DNA from: Rhizobium leguminosarum
GTDB taxonomy: Bacteria; Pseudomonadota; Alphaproteobacteria; Rhizobiales; Rhizobiaceae
Direction: 5' to 3'
Assembly (NCBI RefSeq): GCF_001652265.1
Contig: NZ_LWBS01000429.1
Coordinates: 1 to 41,065, forward strand
DNA: 41,065 nt
Shown: in pieces, positions 17,621 to 26,265 of the stretch
How positions within the stretch are numbered: the first letter of the stretch is position 1
How the letters are laid out: the number at the start of each line of letters is the position of its first letter
The notes under the pieces: model-generated
What the model saw: only the letters and a program-made list of their open reading frames with translations
What the model was told of the DNA's origin: nothing
Database searches by the model: none
Made by a program: the position numbers and the translations under genes

Positions 17621-17714
17621 GGCTGGGTCCGTCAAGGCGCCGGACCGCGACGCCTTGGTGTCGCCGGCCCGGCATTGCATCAAGTCTGAGATTTCCGAGC
17701 GTACGCCGCGATCG

Positions 17715-18143
17715 TTACGAGGCGGCAACAGCATCCTGGATGGCGCCGACGAGATCGGCATTGTTATAGCTGCGGCCAGCGATACCCCAGGCCCCTTCAG
17801 GCGCGTAGACAATGTTCGACCATATATGTTCGCGCTTGAGCCGGCCTTCGGCGGCCCGTTCGATGACATCGGCCGCCTTTTCGAAGAAGGACTGTTTTGC
17901 TTCAGCGCTCACCAGCGCAATCTCGGGCAGCTTGAGCTCGACGAAGGCTGCAGCGATTGGCTCTCCCGCCGCAAGCACATGTTCCCGCGGCAGCACGTTG
18001 ATCGTACCGATAATATTGGCTGTCATGAAGTCATTGCCGGTCAAGCCGGCGGCATCGAGCACTGCGTCCGTCAATCCGGCAAAGGCTTGGGCCTGAGCCT
18101 GCTGCGAAAGCAGGCCTTCAGGCAGGGTGAGTGTGATAGGCAT
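17715..18143 (-). CDS. Tautomerase-like protein
   Basis: A 142-residue protein beginning MPITLTLPEG, so Pro-1 is available after Met removal as in 4-oxalocrotonate tautomerase and MIF-like enzymes. Two halves are discernible (LTDAVLDAAGL and FFEKAADVIERA are equivalent helices), consistent with a fused-dimer tautomerase. It ends GIAGRSYNNADLVGAIQDA. GGGAGATATACG precedes the ATG. Such enzymes act on small enol/keto compounds; the substrate is unknown. It is divergent from a TetR gene across 120 bases that contain a clear operator. Confidence 0.75.
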   Translation of the reverse strand: MPITLTLPEGLLSQQAQAQAFAGLTDAVLDAAGLTGNDFMTANIIGTINVLPREHVLAAGEPIAAAFVELKLPEIALVSAEAKQSFFEKAADVIERAAEGRLKREHIWSNIVYAPEGAWGIAGRSYNNADLVGAIQDAVAAS

Positions 18144-18186
18144 CGTATATCTCCCTGTTTGAACCGTGACCGCTTCTGATATATAC

Positions 18187-18250
18187 CGATCACTCTTTAT
18201 ACGTACACATCGATCACTCGCTTAGCAAGACATAAAGAGCGATCGCTCTT
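18187..18250. promoter_or_regulatory. TetR operator region with palindrome and repeated half-sites
   Basis: A perfect 16-bp palindrome AAGAGCGATCGCTCTT is at 18235-18250, just upstream of the tetR Shine-Dalgarno. The related half-sites CGATCACTCTTT (18187-18198) and CGATCACTCG (18211-18220) lie further towards the tautomerase gene. The arrangement suggests repression in both directions by the TetR protein encoded next door. Confidence 0.7.
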
Positions 18251-18263
18251 AAAAGGGACATAC

Positions 18264-18863
18264 ATGCGATACAGTGCCGAACATAAGCAGGAGACCCGAA
18301 CGCGCGTCATTGCCGCGGCTGGACGGGTTTTCAGACGGGAAGGCTATGGCGGCGCAGGCATCGATGCATTGACCAAGGCGGCAGGCGTGACCAACGGTGC
18401 CTTCTACGGACATTTCAAATCCAAGGGCGAAGCCTTTCGCACCGCCGTGCTGACGGGCCTCGAAGAGCTGCGGCAAGGAATTGCGGCGCTAAAGGCCAGT
18501 GAACCGAAAGACTGGCTGACGACATTCGTCGGCTACTATCTCGGCTATAAAAGAACTTGCGATCTGGGCGAGAGCTGCGCTCTGCCGAGCCTGTCCCCCG
18601 ACGTCATGCGCGCAGACGACGAAACACGAAGCGCCTATACGACAGAACTCAAACGTCTCATCGAGGAAGTTGCTGTCGGCTTGCCGGAGGGTGAGATACC
18701 GGGTCAATCCAAAAGGCGCCGGCAAGATCAGGCGATCTTGCTGCTCGCCATGCTCAGTGGCGGTGTGACCCTCGCCCGCGCGGCTTCCGACCCGGCGCTG
18801 TCCAAACGCATTGCAGATGTCATTGCGCAGGCTGCATTGACGGCGATAGAGCCTGGAAACTGA
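18264..18863 (+). CDS. TetR family repressor
   Basis: A 199-residue TetR protein. The N-terminal helix-turn-helix is typical: TRTRVIAAAGRVFRREGYGG, then IDALTKAAGVTNGAFYGHFKSKGE with the AFYGHFKSK recognition helix. The rest is the all-helical ligand domain. The sequence resembles AcrR-like regulators of detoxification genes. AAGGG at 18253-18257 sets the ATG at 18264. It most likely represses itself and the divergent tautomerase-VOC pair through the palindrome at 18235. Confidence 0.9.
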   Translation: MRYSAEHKQETRTRVIAAAGRVFRREGYGGAGIDALTKAAGVTNGAFYGHFKSKGEAFRTAVLTGLEELRQGIAALKASEPKDWLTTFVGYYLGYKRTCDLGESCALPSLSPDVMRADDETRSAYTTELKRLIEEVAVGLPEGEIPGQSKRRRQDQAILLLAMLSGGVTLARAASDPALSKRIADVIAQAALTAIEPGN

Positions 18864-18922
18864 TCCAATCGCTTGAAGATATTGCCTTGCTCAGGGGATC
18901 ACCTATCGGCGCAGAGCTCCGA

Positions 18923-19951
18923 TCAGTCTCTGGAACGTCGGCTCGGTCCCGGGATGGTGATTTCGAACTCGGCACCGGCGCCGGTCGTCTCGAGCAGGCG
19001 GATCGTACCGCCATGGGAGCTCAGCATGGCGCGGACGATACCGAGGCCCATGCCGGTACCGCCCTGCTCGCGGCGGGTGGAGAAGAACGGCTGAAAGATG
19101 CGTTGGCGATTTGCCTCGGAAATACCGCTGCCGTCGTCACGGACAAGAATGACGGCTGTTCGGGCGTCGGCCGATACTCTGAATTCCAACAGCGCGGCGC
19201 CATGCTGAAGAGCGTTTTCGGCAAGATTGGCAAAGACGATGCTGGCGGCTTCCTGGGGAAGAGCAACCGATATTTCCTTATCGCCTGCGCCGGAAATATT
19301 GAGAGCGGGAAATCGCCCGCGCAGCGAGGATAAGATGTCCGTGACGCTGCTTTTGCCCTCGGCCACGGGCGTTTCCGCCTGCGCCAGTTCCCTCAACCGC
19401 TGCAACAATGCGTCGAGCCGGACTGCATCGGCGACGATGTTGTCGAGAAAGTGCAACCGCTGCGCCATTGTCATCGGCCTCTCGACGTCATCGTCGCGCA
19501 ACAGTTCTGCGGCGCCTCGGATGGCCGTCAGCGGCGATTTCAACTCGTGGGAGACATGGGTGGCAAAGGAGCTGATGTATTCGGTGCGATCGACCAGTTT
19601 TCCGGCAAGATCGAGAAAGCTTTGCGACAGCACGGCGATCTCGCGCGTTCCATAGCTTTCGAGCGGCCGGATCGCTCCCTTGCCGCCGCGGGCGATCTCT
19701 TCCGTCCGGGCGATCAAAGCGTCGATAGGCCCGGTGATGGTGCGCGTGAGCACATAGGCAACGCCGAGCGTCAGCATGAAGGCGACGACGAGGGCGCCAA
19801 TCTCCGCCGGTGCCATCCGGTTCGAACTCGCCTCCACGGCGCGAAACCAGATGACGATCAGGATCGGCAGCGCCATGACCGCGAGAAGCACGGCATAGAC
19901 GATCAGCGCCAGCGCCGGCCGCCATTTCGTCCTGACCTTCGGTGACGGCAT
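18923..19951 (-). CDS. Sensor histidine kinase
   Basis: A 342-residue membrane kinase. Two transmembrane helices (about residues 13-36 and 50-69) bracket a periplasmic loop of only about 14 residues, so it likely senses within the membrane. HAMP-like residues 70-120 follow, then the H box SHELKSPLTAIRG with His135, the N box ANLAENALQHG, and the G boxes DDGSGIS and GTGMGLGIV. The ATG overlaps the response-regulator stop by one base (TGATG). The kinase has a CreC-like layout. With the membrane protein upstream it probably forms a signalling unit. Confidence 0.9.
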   Translation of the reverse strand: MPSPKVRTKWRPALALIVYAVLLAVMALPILIVIWFRAVEASSNRMAPAEIGALVVAFMLTLGVAYVLTRTITGPIDALIARTEEIARGGKGAIRPLESYGTREIAVLSQSFLDLAGKLVDRTEYISSFATHVSHELKSPLTAIRGAAELLRDDDVERPMTMAQRLHFLDNIVADAVRLDALLQRLRELAQAETPVAEGKSSVTDILSSLRGRFPALNISGAGDKEISVALPQEAASIVFANLAENALQHGAALLEFRVSADARTAVILVRDDGSGISEANRQRIFQPFFSTRREQGGTGMGLGIVRAMLSSHGGTIRLLETTGAGAEFEITIPGPSRRSRD

Positions 19952-20655
19952 CAGGTCGTCCTCCCGATTTCACCGCCGAGTTTGAAGCCGATGCCGTGAA
20001 CGGTTGTGATAATCCCCTGACCGCCGGCAGCCAGGAACTTGGCCCGGATGTTGCGGACATGGCTGTCGATCGTCCGGTCAGCGACATAGGTACCGGCGCC
20101 ATAGGAGGCCGCCATCAGCTGTTCGCGGCTGAAGACCAAATTGGGGCGTGATAACAACGTGTCCAGGATTGCGAATTCGAGCGCTGTCATTGCAATGGTG
20201 TTCTCGCCAAACATGACCGTCCTGCCACGCCGATCCAGGCTGAGTTCACCGGCGACAAGGGTGGCGTGGCGTCTCTCAGGCTCTGCCCCATTGCTGCTGC
20301 GCTTCAAAATTGCCTTGACCCGCGCCACGAGTTCGCGCGGGCTGAAAGGTTTGGTAACATAATCGTCTCCGCCAATTTCGAGGCCCAGTACCCTGTCGAT
20401 CTCCTCGTCACGCGCCGAAAGAAACAGGATCGGCAATCCCGACGTCTTGCGGATCTGGCGGCAGACTTCCAGGCCGTCCATATCGGGCATGCCGACATCG
20501 AGGATGATGAGATCGATGTTGCCACGGCGGAAGGCCGTCATCGCCTCGGTGCCGTTGCGGGCGGCCATCGATGCCAGGCTGGCGCGCTCAAGGGCGAAGC
20601 AAATCACGTCGCGGATATGAGGTTCGTCATCGACGACGAGAATGCGGGGCGCCAT
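19951..20655 (-). CDS. OmpR-family response regulator
   Basis: A 234-residue two-domain regulator. The receiver domain has the acidic pair in VVDDEP, the phospho-acceptor Asp53 in LIILDVGMPDMDG, a Thr/Ser in LFLSARDEE and Lys in YVTKPFSP. The C-terminal winged helix ends with TYVADRTIDSHVRNIRAKF and VHGIGFKL. The ATG at 20655 with AGGA upstream is preferred over a GTG one codon earlier. It is phosphorylated by the kinase encoded next, with which it overlaps, and is 47 bases from the DUF4173 gene. Confidence 0.92.
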   Translation of the reverse strand: MAPRILVVDDEPHIRDVICFALERASLASMAARNGTEAMTAFRRGNIDLIILDVGMPDMDGLEVCRQIRKTSGLPILFLSARDEEIDRVLGLEIGGDDYVTKPFSPRELVARVKAILKRSSNGAEPERRHATLVAGELSLDRRGRTVMFGENTIAMTALEFAILDTLLSRPNLVFSREQLMAASYGAGTYVADRTIDSHVRNIRAKFLAAGGQGIITTVHGIGFKLGGEIGRTT

Positions 20656-20702
20656 CACCGGTCCTGCGTTGGTTTGTCGTGCCTGTTGTTATCGTTCTCG
20701 TT

Positions 20703-22199
20703 CTATCTTGCAATGGCGGCCGGAGACAGAAGATAGGCCTCCAGTCGCGCAGAACGAAAACTCCAGCTCCGCCAGTCGCGCGGGCGATGCTCGAATTTCC
20801 AGACGAGCGAACCGCGGATGAGCTGTGCTTCGCTGATCTTGTCGGTTCTGTATTCCGGTAGCGCACGGATATGGAGATCAAGGGCCGGAATGGCGGAAGG
20901 GCCGAGCGTGGAGAGATAATAGATATCGAGCGGCAGACCTTCGTGGCTGATCTCCTGACTGTGGGCGACGTTGAAACGGGCGATGACATCAGGAAAATCG
21001 ACGAAGGCGCTGACGTAGAGCACCGCAATCAGGGAGACGAGATTCGTAGCGATCAGCCACTCGTTGGAGCGATTGAGCAGAATGCGCAGGAGGATCAAGG
21101 CAAGGCCGATGGCGACGATGCCCATCCACAGACCCGCGGCGACACGCAGTTCCGTCAGCGAATAGGCCTCGACGTAAAGCCCGAGCCGCAGCATCGACGA
21201 CAGGCAGAGAAGGATGTTCTGGCCGATCCAGGCGTGAACGAGGCCGCGGATAAGCGCACTGTGATCACCAGGCCCTCCACGTCGCATGGCGAGGAGAACG
21301 AAACCGGCGGCCAGAAGCGCTGTCGCAATGAGCGGATAGGCCCCACGATGAGCATATTCAGCATGGCTCATGTGATCGGGCAGATCTGCGCCGCCCCAGA
21401 GATAGACGAGATCGAGAAGCGTCTGCACGGCAAACAGCGCGTTGAAGAGGAGCAGCGACCGCAGAAGCGAAGCCTGGCCGAACGGTGCATTTCTGGTCGG
21501 CACGATGACGAACGCCCTGCCGGCTTGTGACCTCGCAGTACGTCGCTTCAGGCGCGGTCGCAACATTGCCCAGACCACAACGGCGATCATCATCCAGAAG
21601 CCGATCCGCCAAAGATCGAGAAACCGCAGCAGAACCTCAAAACGAATACTGCGCAGCGCGATCTCGATCAGCGGATTTGCGGCTGCGAAGAGAAGCACGA
21701 AGACCGATGCGAGAATGAGCGGCATGATCCAGAGACCGATGCTGCGCCGGACCTCGACGAAGGAGGAGCGTTTGGCCGGCGTCGCACAATATTTCCTGAT
21801 ATCCTCGGCAAGACGCAGGGGAATGACGAGGGCGAAACGGAAAAATACCAGGGGCAGGCCAGGCAGGCGACGGGGCATAAACCTTGCACTGACGAGAGCA
21901 ACCGACATCAGGGCGCCGAGGCAAAGGATTAAGCCGATCAGTGATGGCGCTTCCAGCAGGGGTGCCGAAGCCAGAACCGAAAATCCGAGCAGCAGAGCCG
22001 CCGTCAAGGGCGATGGCTTCTTTGCGGCCGAGAGCAGAATGCCGGCGCAGACGGCGAGCGCAAAATGGAAAAGGTTTATCCCGGGCATCTCATCAAAGAT
22101 CAGAAAATCTGCCAGCGCCACGAGGCCAAGCAGCACGGCTATTCGGCCGGGATAGCGCCTGATGGGCATCGGTGCTGTCAGAATGTTGGTAGTGTCCAT
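20703..22199 (-). CDS. DUF4173 family integral membrane protein
   Basis: A 498-residue polytopic membrane protein with about 11-13 hydrophobic helices. Its C-terminal part carries the features of DUF4173 proteins: an Asn-Glu-Trp segment (RSNEWLIATNLVSL), IARFNVAHS, then DIYYLSTLGPSAIPAL and a short soluble tail ending with a W-rich segment. No function is established for the family. The start is set by GAGAGG upstream of ATG 22199. It is first or second in an operon with the response regulator and kinase, so it may be a sensor partner or a target. Overlaps the possible small gene upstream by 22 bases. Confidence 0.8.
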   Translation of the reverse strand: MDTTNILTAPMPIRRYPGRIAVLLGLVALADFLIFDEMPGINLFHFALAVCAGILLSAAKKPSPLTAALLLGFSVLASAPLLEAPSLIGLILCLGALMSVALVSARFMPRRLPGLPLVFFRFALVIPLRLAEDIRKYCATPAKRSSFVEVRRSIGLWIMPLILASVFVLLFAAANPLIEIALRSIRFEVLLRFLDLWRIGFWMMIAVVVWAMLRPRLKRRTARSQAGRAFVIVPTRNAPFGQASLLRSLLLFNALFAVQTLLDLVYLWGGADLPDHMSHAEYAHRGAYPLIATALLAAGFVLLAMRRGGPGDHSALIRGLVHAWIGQNILLCLSSMLRLGLYVEAYSLTELRVAAGLWMGIVAIGLALILLRILLNRSNEWLIATNLVSLIAVLYVSAFVDFPDVIARFNVAHSQEISHEGLPLDIYYLSTLGPSAIPALDLHIRALPEYRTDKISEAQLIRGSLVWKFEHRPRDWRSWSFRSARLEAYLLSPAAIAR

Positions 22200-22372
22200 T
22201 GCTGGTCCTCTCGTAAATACCGCCCTTCGGTCACGATGAGCATGCTTTCGGAGATCTCCTCGAAAGGAGTCCCTCGAGGTCGGCACGTCTCTGTCAGCCA
22301 CCATCCGTCATTGCGGAGGCGGTCCGGCACGGCGGACGGTGTGATGCGGGGCGGGATGTCGTTCTTGCTCAT
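22178..22372 (-). CDS. Possible small protein upstream of DUF4173 gene
   Basis: A 64-residue open frame (MSKNDIPPRITPSAVP... ending QQWTLPTF) immediately upstream of and overlapping the DUF4173 gene by 22 bases. The composition is that of a real polar protein (aromatics NDGWWLTE, acidic EEISESMLIVTEGRYL) rather than an out-of-frame translation. No family is recognised and no strong Shine-Dalgarno is seen. If real it leads the two-component operon. Confidence 0.4.
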   Translation of the reverse strand: MSKNDIPPRITPSAVPDRLRNDGWWLTETCRPRGTPFEEISESMLIVTEGRYLREDQQWTLPTF

Positions 22373-22653
22373 GGCATAGAGATGCCCGACCGGATTGCAG
22401 ATTTTGTGCAAAGAGTGAGGAGCAATTCAGGAAAATTGCCTTGACCTGCGAGGTCATTGAGGGACTCGACACGATCAGGTCCCGGAAATCGGTCTTTCCT
22501 GGCGCGGATGGTATCCACAACTGGAAACTCCGCACTAGGTTCAACTGGACCCATCAAATTCGCCGTGGCGAGCTCTCAGCACCACGGTGAACGAGATAGC
22601 GAGGCAGACGGTCTCTGCCTTCACAATCCACGTATCCCGAGGAGTTTCTCCCA

Positions 22654-24690
22654 ATGCCGGACACCTCACAAGCTCCGAAGACATTCCCAGTTCCCAAGGA
22701 TCAGCACCTCCGGGATCTCGCCGACTGCATTCGTTTCCTCTCCATGGACGCGGTTCAACAGGCAAAGAGCGGTCATCCCGGCATGCCGATGGGCATGGCC
22801 GATATCGCTGCGGTGCTTTTCTCCGAGTTTCTGAAGTTCGATGCGGCCGATCCCTATTGGTTCGATCGCGACCGCTTCGTCATTTCCAACGGTCACGGCT
22901 CGATGCTGCTCTACAGCCTGCTTTACCTGACGGGCTACAAGGACATGACCATCGAAGAGATCAAACGCTTCCGGCAGATCGACAGCCGCACGGCGGGTCA
23001 TCCCGAATATCGTCACGCCACCGGCATCGAAACGACGACCGGCCCGCTGGGGCAGGGGATCGCAAACTCCGTTGGCTTTGCGCTCGGCGAGCGGATCATG
23101 AACGCCTCGTTCGGCGACAATCTGGTCAATCACCACACCTATGTCTTCCTGGGTGACGGCTGCCTGATGGAAGGCATCAGCCACGAGGCGATATCGCTTG
23201 CCGGACATCTGAAGCTCGGCAAGCTCATCGCCTTCTGGGACGACAACTCGATCTCGATCGACGGTGCGACCAGCCTTGCTGAATCCGATGACCATCCGGC
23301 GCGTTTCCGCGCGGCGAACTGGCATGTCCAGCAAATCGACGGTCACGATACCGATGCGATCCGCGCCGCAATCATCGAAGCGCAGAAGGTGACGGATCGG
23401 CCGTCGATGATTGCCTGCAAAACCATCATCGGCTTCGGTTTCCCGACCAGGGCGGGAACGCAGAAGGCCCATAGCGACGCGCCTGGTGAAGACGAGATCG
23501 CCGGCGCCCGCAAGATCCTCGGTTGGACATCGCCTCCCTTCGAAATACCGGAAGCGCTTCTCAATGACTGGCGAAAGATTGGCGCGAAAGGCGGGCCGGC
23601 GCGGATGGCCTGGGCGGTCCGTGTCCAGACCGCTTCGCCGGACAAGCGAGACGATTTCGAGCGGCGCATGAACGGAGAACTGCCGTCCGGTTGGCGCGCT
23701 GCCATTGCTGCAGCAAAGCAGGAACTTTCAGGTTCCGAAAAGGATCTCGCCACCCGTCAGGCGAGCGGCATCGTGCTCAACCATCTCTTCGATGCGATCC
23801 CCGAGCTTCTTGGCGGCTCGGCGGATCTGACGCCTTCGAACAACACCAAGGCCAAGAACCAGGTCGAGATCAAGCCCGGGGAATATGGCGGATCCTATCT
23901 CCACTATGGTGTCCGCGAGCACGGCATGGCGGCCACAATGAACGGTTTGGCGCTGCATGGAGGGCTTATTCCCTATGGCGGCACGTTCCTGACATTTTCC
24001 GACTATTGCCGCCCGGCGATCCGGCTCGCGGCGATAATGGAGGTGCGTTCGATCTTCGTGATGACACATGACTCGATCGGATTGGGCGAGGACGGGCCGA
24101 CACATCAGCCGATCGAACATCTAAGCGCATTGCGCGCCATTCCCCGGCTCGCCGTCTATCGCCCGGGCGATCCGATCGAAACGGCCGAGTGCTGGGAGGC
24201 GATCATGGATGCGCCGCGGCAGGCAGCACTGATTGCGCTGTCCCGCCAGCCAATGCCGCTTTTACGCCGCGACCCGTCCGACGAGAACCGCTCGGCAAGG
24301 GGAGCCTACGTTCTCCAGGAAGCTGAAGGCGGCGAGCGGCAACTGACGATCCTTGCCTCCGGCTCGGAACTGCATCTGGCGGTCGAAGCCCGCTCGGTGC
24401 TGCAGGGCGAGGGTATTCGCACGGCCGTGGTTTCGATGCCGTGCAGGCTGCTGTTCGAGAAGCAGGATGCCGCCTACAAGAAATCGGTGCTGGGCGACAG
24501 CCGAGCCAGGGTCGCCGTCGAAGCAGCCGTGCAAGATTCCTGGGACCGCTATCTCGGCTTGGACGGCCTATTCGTCGGCATGCATGAATTCGGAGCATCC
24601 GGCAAAATCGATGACGTTTACAAGAAGTTCGATATCACCACAGACGCAGTGATACGTGCCGGACGTGAGGTGGCCGGAAAGCAGGCCTAG
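22654..24690 (+). CDS. tkt: Transketolase
   Basis: A 678-residue full-length transketolase. The N-terminal thiamine-diphosphate domain has the SGHPGMPMGMA loop, FVISNGHGS, TTGPLGQGI and the ThDP motif GDGCLMEG ending in the Asn of DDNSISIDG. The Pyr domain has GGSADLTPSNNT, YGVREHGMAA with the catalytic Glu, and FSDYCRPAIRL. The C-terminal domain starts with ASGSELHLAVEA. It interconverts pentose-phosphate intermediates with ThDP and Mg2+. It stands alone, not in a cbb operon. As a copy on a repABC replicon it is probably a paralogue of a chromosomal tkt; it could serve pentulose catabolism from the polyol operon nearby, but that is inference. Upstream ATG at 22654 follows GGAGTTTCTCCC. Confidence 0.93.
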   Translation: MPDTSQAPKTFPVPKDQHLRDLADCIRFLSMDAVQQAKSGHPGMPMGMADIAAVLFSEFLKFDAADPYWFDRDRFVISNGHGSMLLYSLLYLTGYKDMTIEEIKRFRQIDSRTAGHPEYRHATGIETTTGPLGQGIANSVGFALGERIMNASFGDNLVNHHTYVFLGDGCLMEGISHEAISLAGHLKLGKLIAFWDDNSISIDGATSLAESDDHPARFRAANWHVQQIDGHDTDAIRAAIIEAQKVTDRPSMIACKTIIGFGFPTRAGTQKAHSDAPGEDEIAGARKILGWTSPPFEIPEALLNDWRKIGAKGGPARMAWAVRVQTASPDKRDDFERRMNGELPSGWRAAIAAAKQELSGSEKDLATRQASGIVLNHLFDAIPELLGGSADLTPSNNTKAKNQVEIKPGEYGGSYLHYGVREHGMAATMNGLALHGGLIPYGGTFLTFSDYCRPAIRLAAIMEVRSIFVMTHDSIGLGEDGPTHQPIEHLSALRAIPRLAVYRPGDPIETAECWEAIMDAPRQAALIALSRQPMPLLRRDPSDENRSARGAYVLQEAEGGERQLTILASGSELHLAVEARSVLQGEGIRTAVVSMPCRLLFEKQDAAYKKSVLGDSRARVAVEAAVQDSWDRYLGLDGLFVGMHEFGASGKIDDVYKKFDITTDAVIRAGREVAGKQA

Positions 24691-24746
24691 CGTCGCGAGT
24701 CGGAGCCCACAGGCGGTCCCAAGCAGGCGACCAGGTCGAGCGCCCC

Positions 24747-24935
24747 TTATCTAAATCTTGGCGCGCGCTTGGCATTGTGGATCAGCTCGGAGGCAGTCGC
24801 GAACGGCCCGAAAAGTTTGAGCAGCAGCGCTTGTTCCTCGGCATTTATTCGGTGACGTGCGCAAAACTCAGTCACGGACCAGACTTTCGTCAGATCATCT
24901 GTTTCGATCTGCCTGGGTTCGATGTGTTCGGTCAA
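24747..24935 (-). CDS. Conserved-looking 62-residue protein
   Basis: A small acidic-to-basic protein with the core VWSVTEFCARHRINAEEQALLLKLFG followed by ATASELIHNAKRAPRF. The alternating helical pattern suggests two or three helices, perhaps a small DNA-binding fold, but no family is recognised with confidence. A TTG at 24935 with GGAGG eight bases upstream is the likely start. It is convergent with the transketolase gene. Confidence 0.65.
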   Translation of the reverse strand: MTEHIEPRQIETDDLTKVWSVTEFCARHRINAEEQALLLKLFGPFATASELIHNAKRAPRFR

Positions 24936-25047
24936 CGGCGTGTCCTCCGAACATCGAGACTACGCCACGCCGGCATTTATAAGAACTAGCTAAAAAGTAT
25001 TATGCCGCTTTGCAGACCGGCTGATGTGATAAGCGGATATACGAAGA

Positions 25048-25071
25048 CGCCCGCCGATTGCGCGGCGGGCG
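25048..25071 (-). terminator. Hairpin terminator downstream of the rap gene
   Basis: A perfect nine-pair GC-rich stem (CGCCCGCCG 25048-25056 with CGGCGGGCG 25063-25071), six-base loop, 28 bases past the rap stop. The following bases on the minus strand are only moderately T-rich. Confidence 0.6.
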
Positions 25072-25099
25072 GTGTGTCTCACTGATTTATCGCAACTGA

Positions 25100-25813
25100 T
25101 CAAACAAGATGAGCGTCGGTGCCCGTGATGTTGAGCGTCAGAACGCCAACATCCGTGTGGCCTTCGCCATCGGAGATCTTGTAGTACTGGACGGTTTCCG
25201 TGACGTTCTGGCCGGCAGCCAGGTCTTCCGTCAGCTCATAGGTGAATTCGCCATTCGGCTTGACGTGGAAAATGCCATGGTCGCCGACGATGTCGGTAAC
25301 AGCGTCGAGGCCGCTCTTGGCGCTGACGTTCGTGCCGTCGAACTGACGGAGGAAGAGCTTGCCATTGTCGCCGGCGATGTCGTTGTCCAGAACGTTGCCG
25401 CCGATGGCGCTACCTTCGTTGAAGCTGTAGTGGTCGTCGACAGCAATCGGCTTTACCTGGGTTACGCCCTGGATGTTCAGGGTGAACAGGCCGACATCGG
25501 TATGACCGCTGCCGTCGGAAATCTTGTAGGAAACCTTCTCCTGGTACGATTCGCCGTTGGCGAAGCCGATCTTGGCCGCGTCGCTCAGGACATAGGTGTA
25601 GCTGCCATCGGGCTTGACGAAGAAGGTGCCGTAGTCGCCCTGGATCTCGGTGACCTGGCTGTTGCCGGCCTTGGCGCCAACGCTTGCGCCATCAAAGGCG
25701 CGCAGGAACAGGTGGCCGTTGTCAGATGAATCGTTGGAAAGCAGATTTCCGGAAATAACGTCGGTTTCTTTAAATGTTGCACTATCATCAGTTGCATGAA
25801 TTGGCGAAGCCAT
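25100..25813 (-). CDS. rapA: Rap-type secreted calcium-binding lectin with two cadherin-like domains
   Basis: A 237-residue acidic protein made almost wholly of two homologous repeats of about 110 residues (about 5-115 and 119-232). Each starts with ATDD or AVDD, continues with GNLLSND or GNVLDND, LFLR(A/Q)FDG, GDYGTF or GDHGIF, VKP(D/N)G and ends YKISDG(S/E)GHTDVG..TLNI(Q/T)G. The Asp/Asn pattern is that of calcium-binding cadherin-like (CHDL) domains. This two-domain layout and size match the Rap agglutinins of R. leguminosarum, which are exported by the PrsDE type I system and bind the cell pole and acidic exopolysaccharide. As expected, no N-terminal signal peptide is present. TTGAGGAG precedes the ATG. 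No prsDE is in this window. Which Rap paralogue it is cannot be told here. Confidence 0.85.
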   Translation of the reverse strand: MASPIHATDDSATFKETDVISGNLLSNDSSDNGHLFLRAFDGASVGAKAGNSQVTEIQGDYGTFFVKPDGSYTYVLSDAAKIGFANGESYQEKVSYKISDGSGHTDVGLFTLNIQGVTQVKPIAVDDHYSFNEGSAIGGNVLDNDIAGDNGKLFLRQFDGTNVSAKSGLDAVTDIVGDHGIFHVKPNGEFTYELTEDLAAGQNVTETVQYYKISDGEGHTDVGVLTLNITGTDAHLV

Positions 25814-26265
25814 TGCACTCTCCTCAAATTGTTTATTAGCGGGTCAATTTCGACCTCAGCGAGCGGCTCCTTTAACAACCTATTAATACTACAAGTCAAT
25901 GGCCTATTTAACAGAAGGTTAATTTCAATGCCGGCCTCCCCGTTGCTTCCATTCCGGCGGAATAATGTGACTTTCAAGCCAAATTGAAGAAAATTTGGCA
26001 AAAACTATACCCGGTTAACTTGAATAAAATGGCGCTGAGTATATCTGAAGGCGATTAGCGATGCCCGCGCCATGCCATCCGGGCTATCGTTGCAATTGTG
26101 CCCACCGATACCTATGTTGCGGGAATACCCGATCAAGCGGAAATCTGAGCCGTTGCTGGCTCATGATTGAAGCGCTTGTGCATCCGTGCGCGCCGTTACG
26201 GCTGCGTGTTGGCAAATCCCACAAACAATCGATGACGTCGGCCACGGCCGGCAAAGGATTTCTTT
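25814..26265. other. AT-rich leader and intergenic region between rap and the 50-aa gene
   Basis: About 450 bases without a convincing gene. The first 200 bases, upstream of rap, are strongly AT-rich compared with the rest of the window (many TTAA and ATTAAT steps), consistent with a regulated promoter; a TTGACT at 25899-25894 on the minus strand is a candidate -35 without a good -10. The rest, upstream of the small plus-strand genes, shows no clear motif. Confidence 0.5.

Noticed and set aside
17621..17869. N-terminal extension of the VOC protein by 83 residues
   Set aside because: The extension overlaps the tautomerase gene in another frame and matches nothing; the VOC domain begins at the ATG at 17620.
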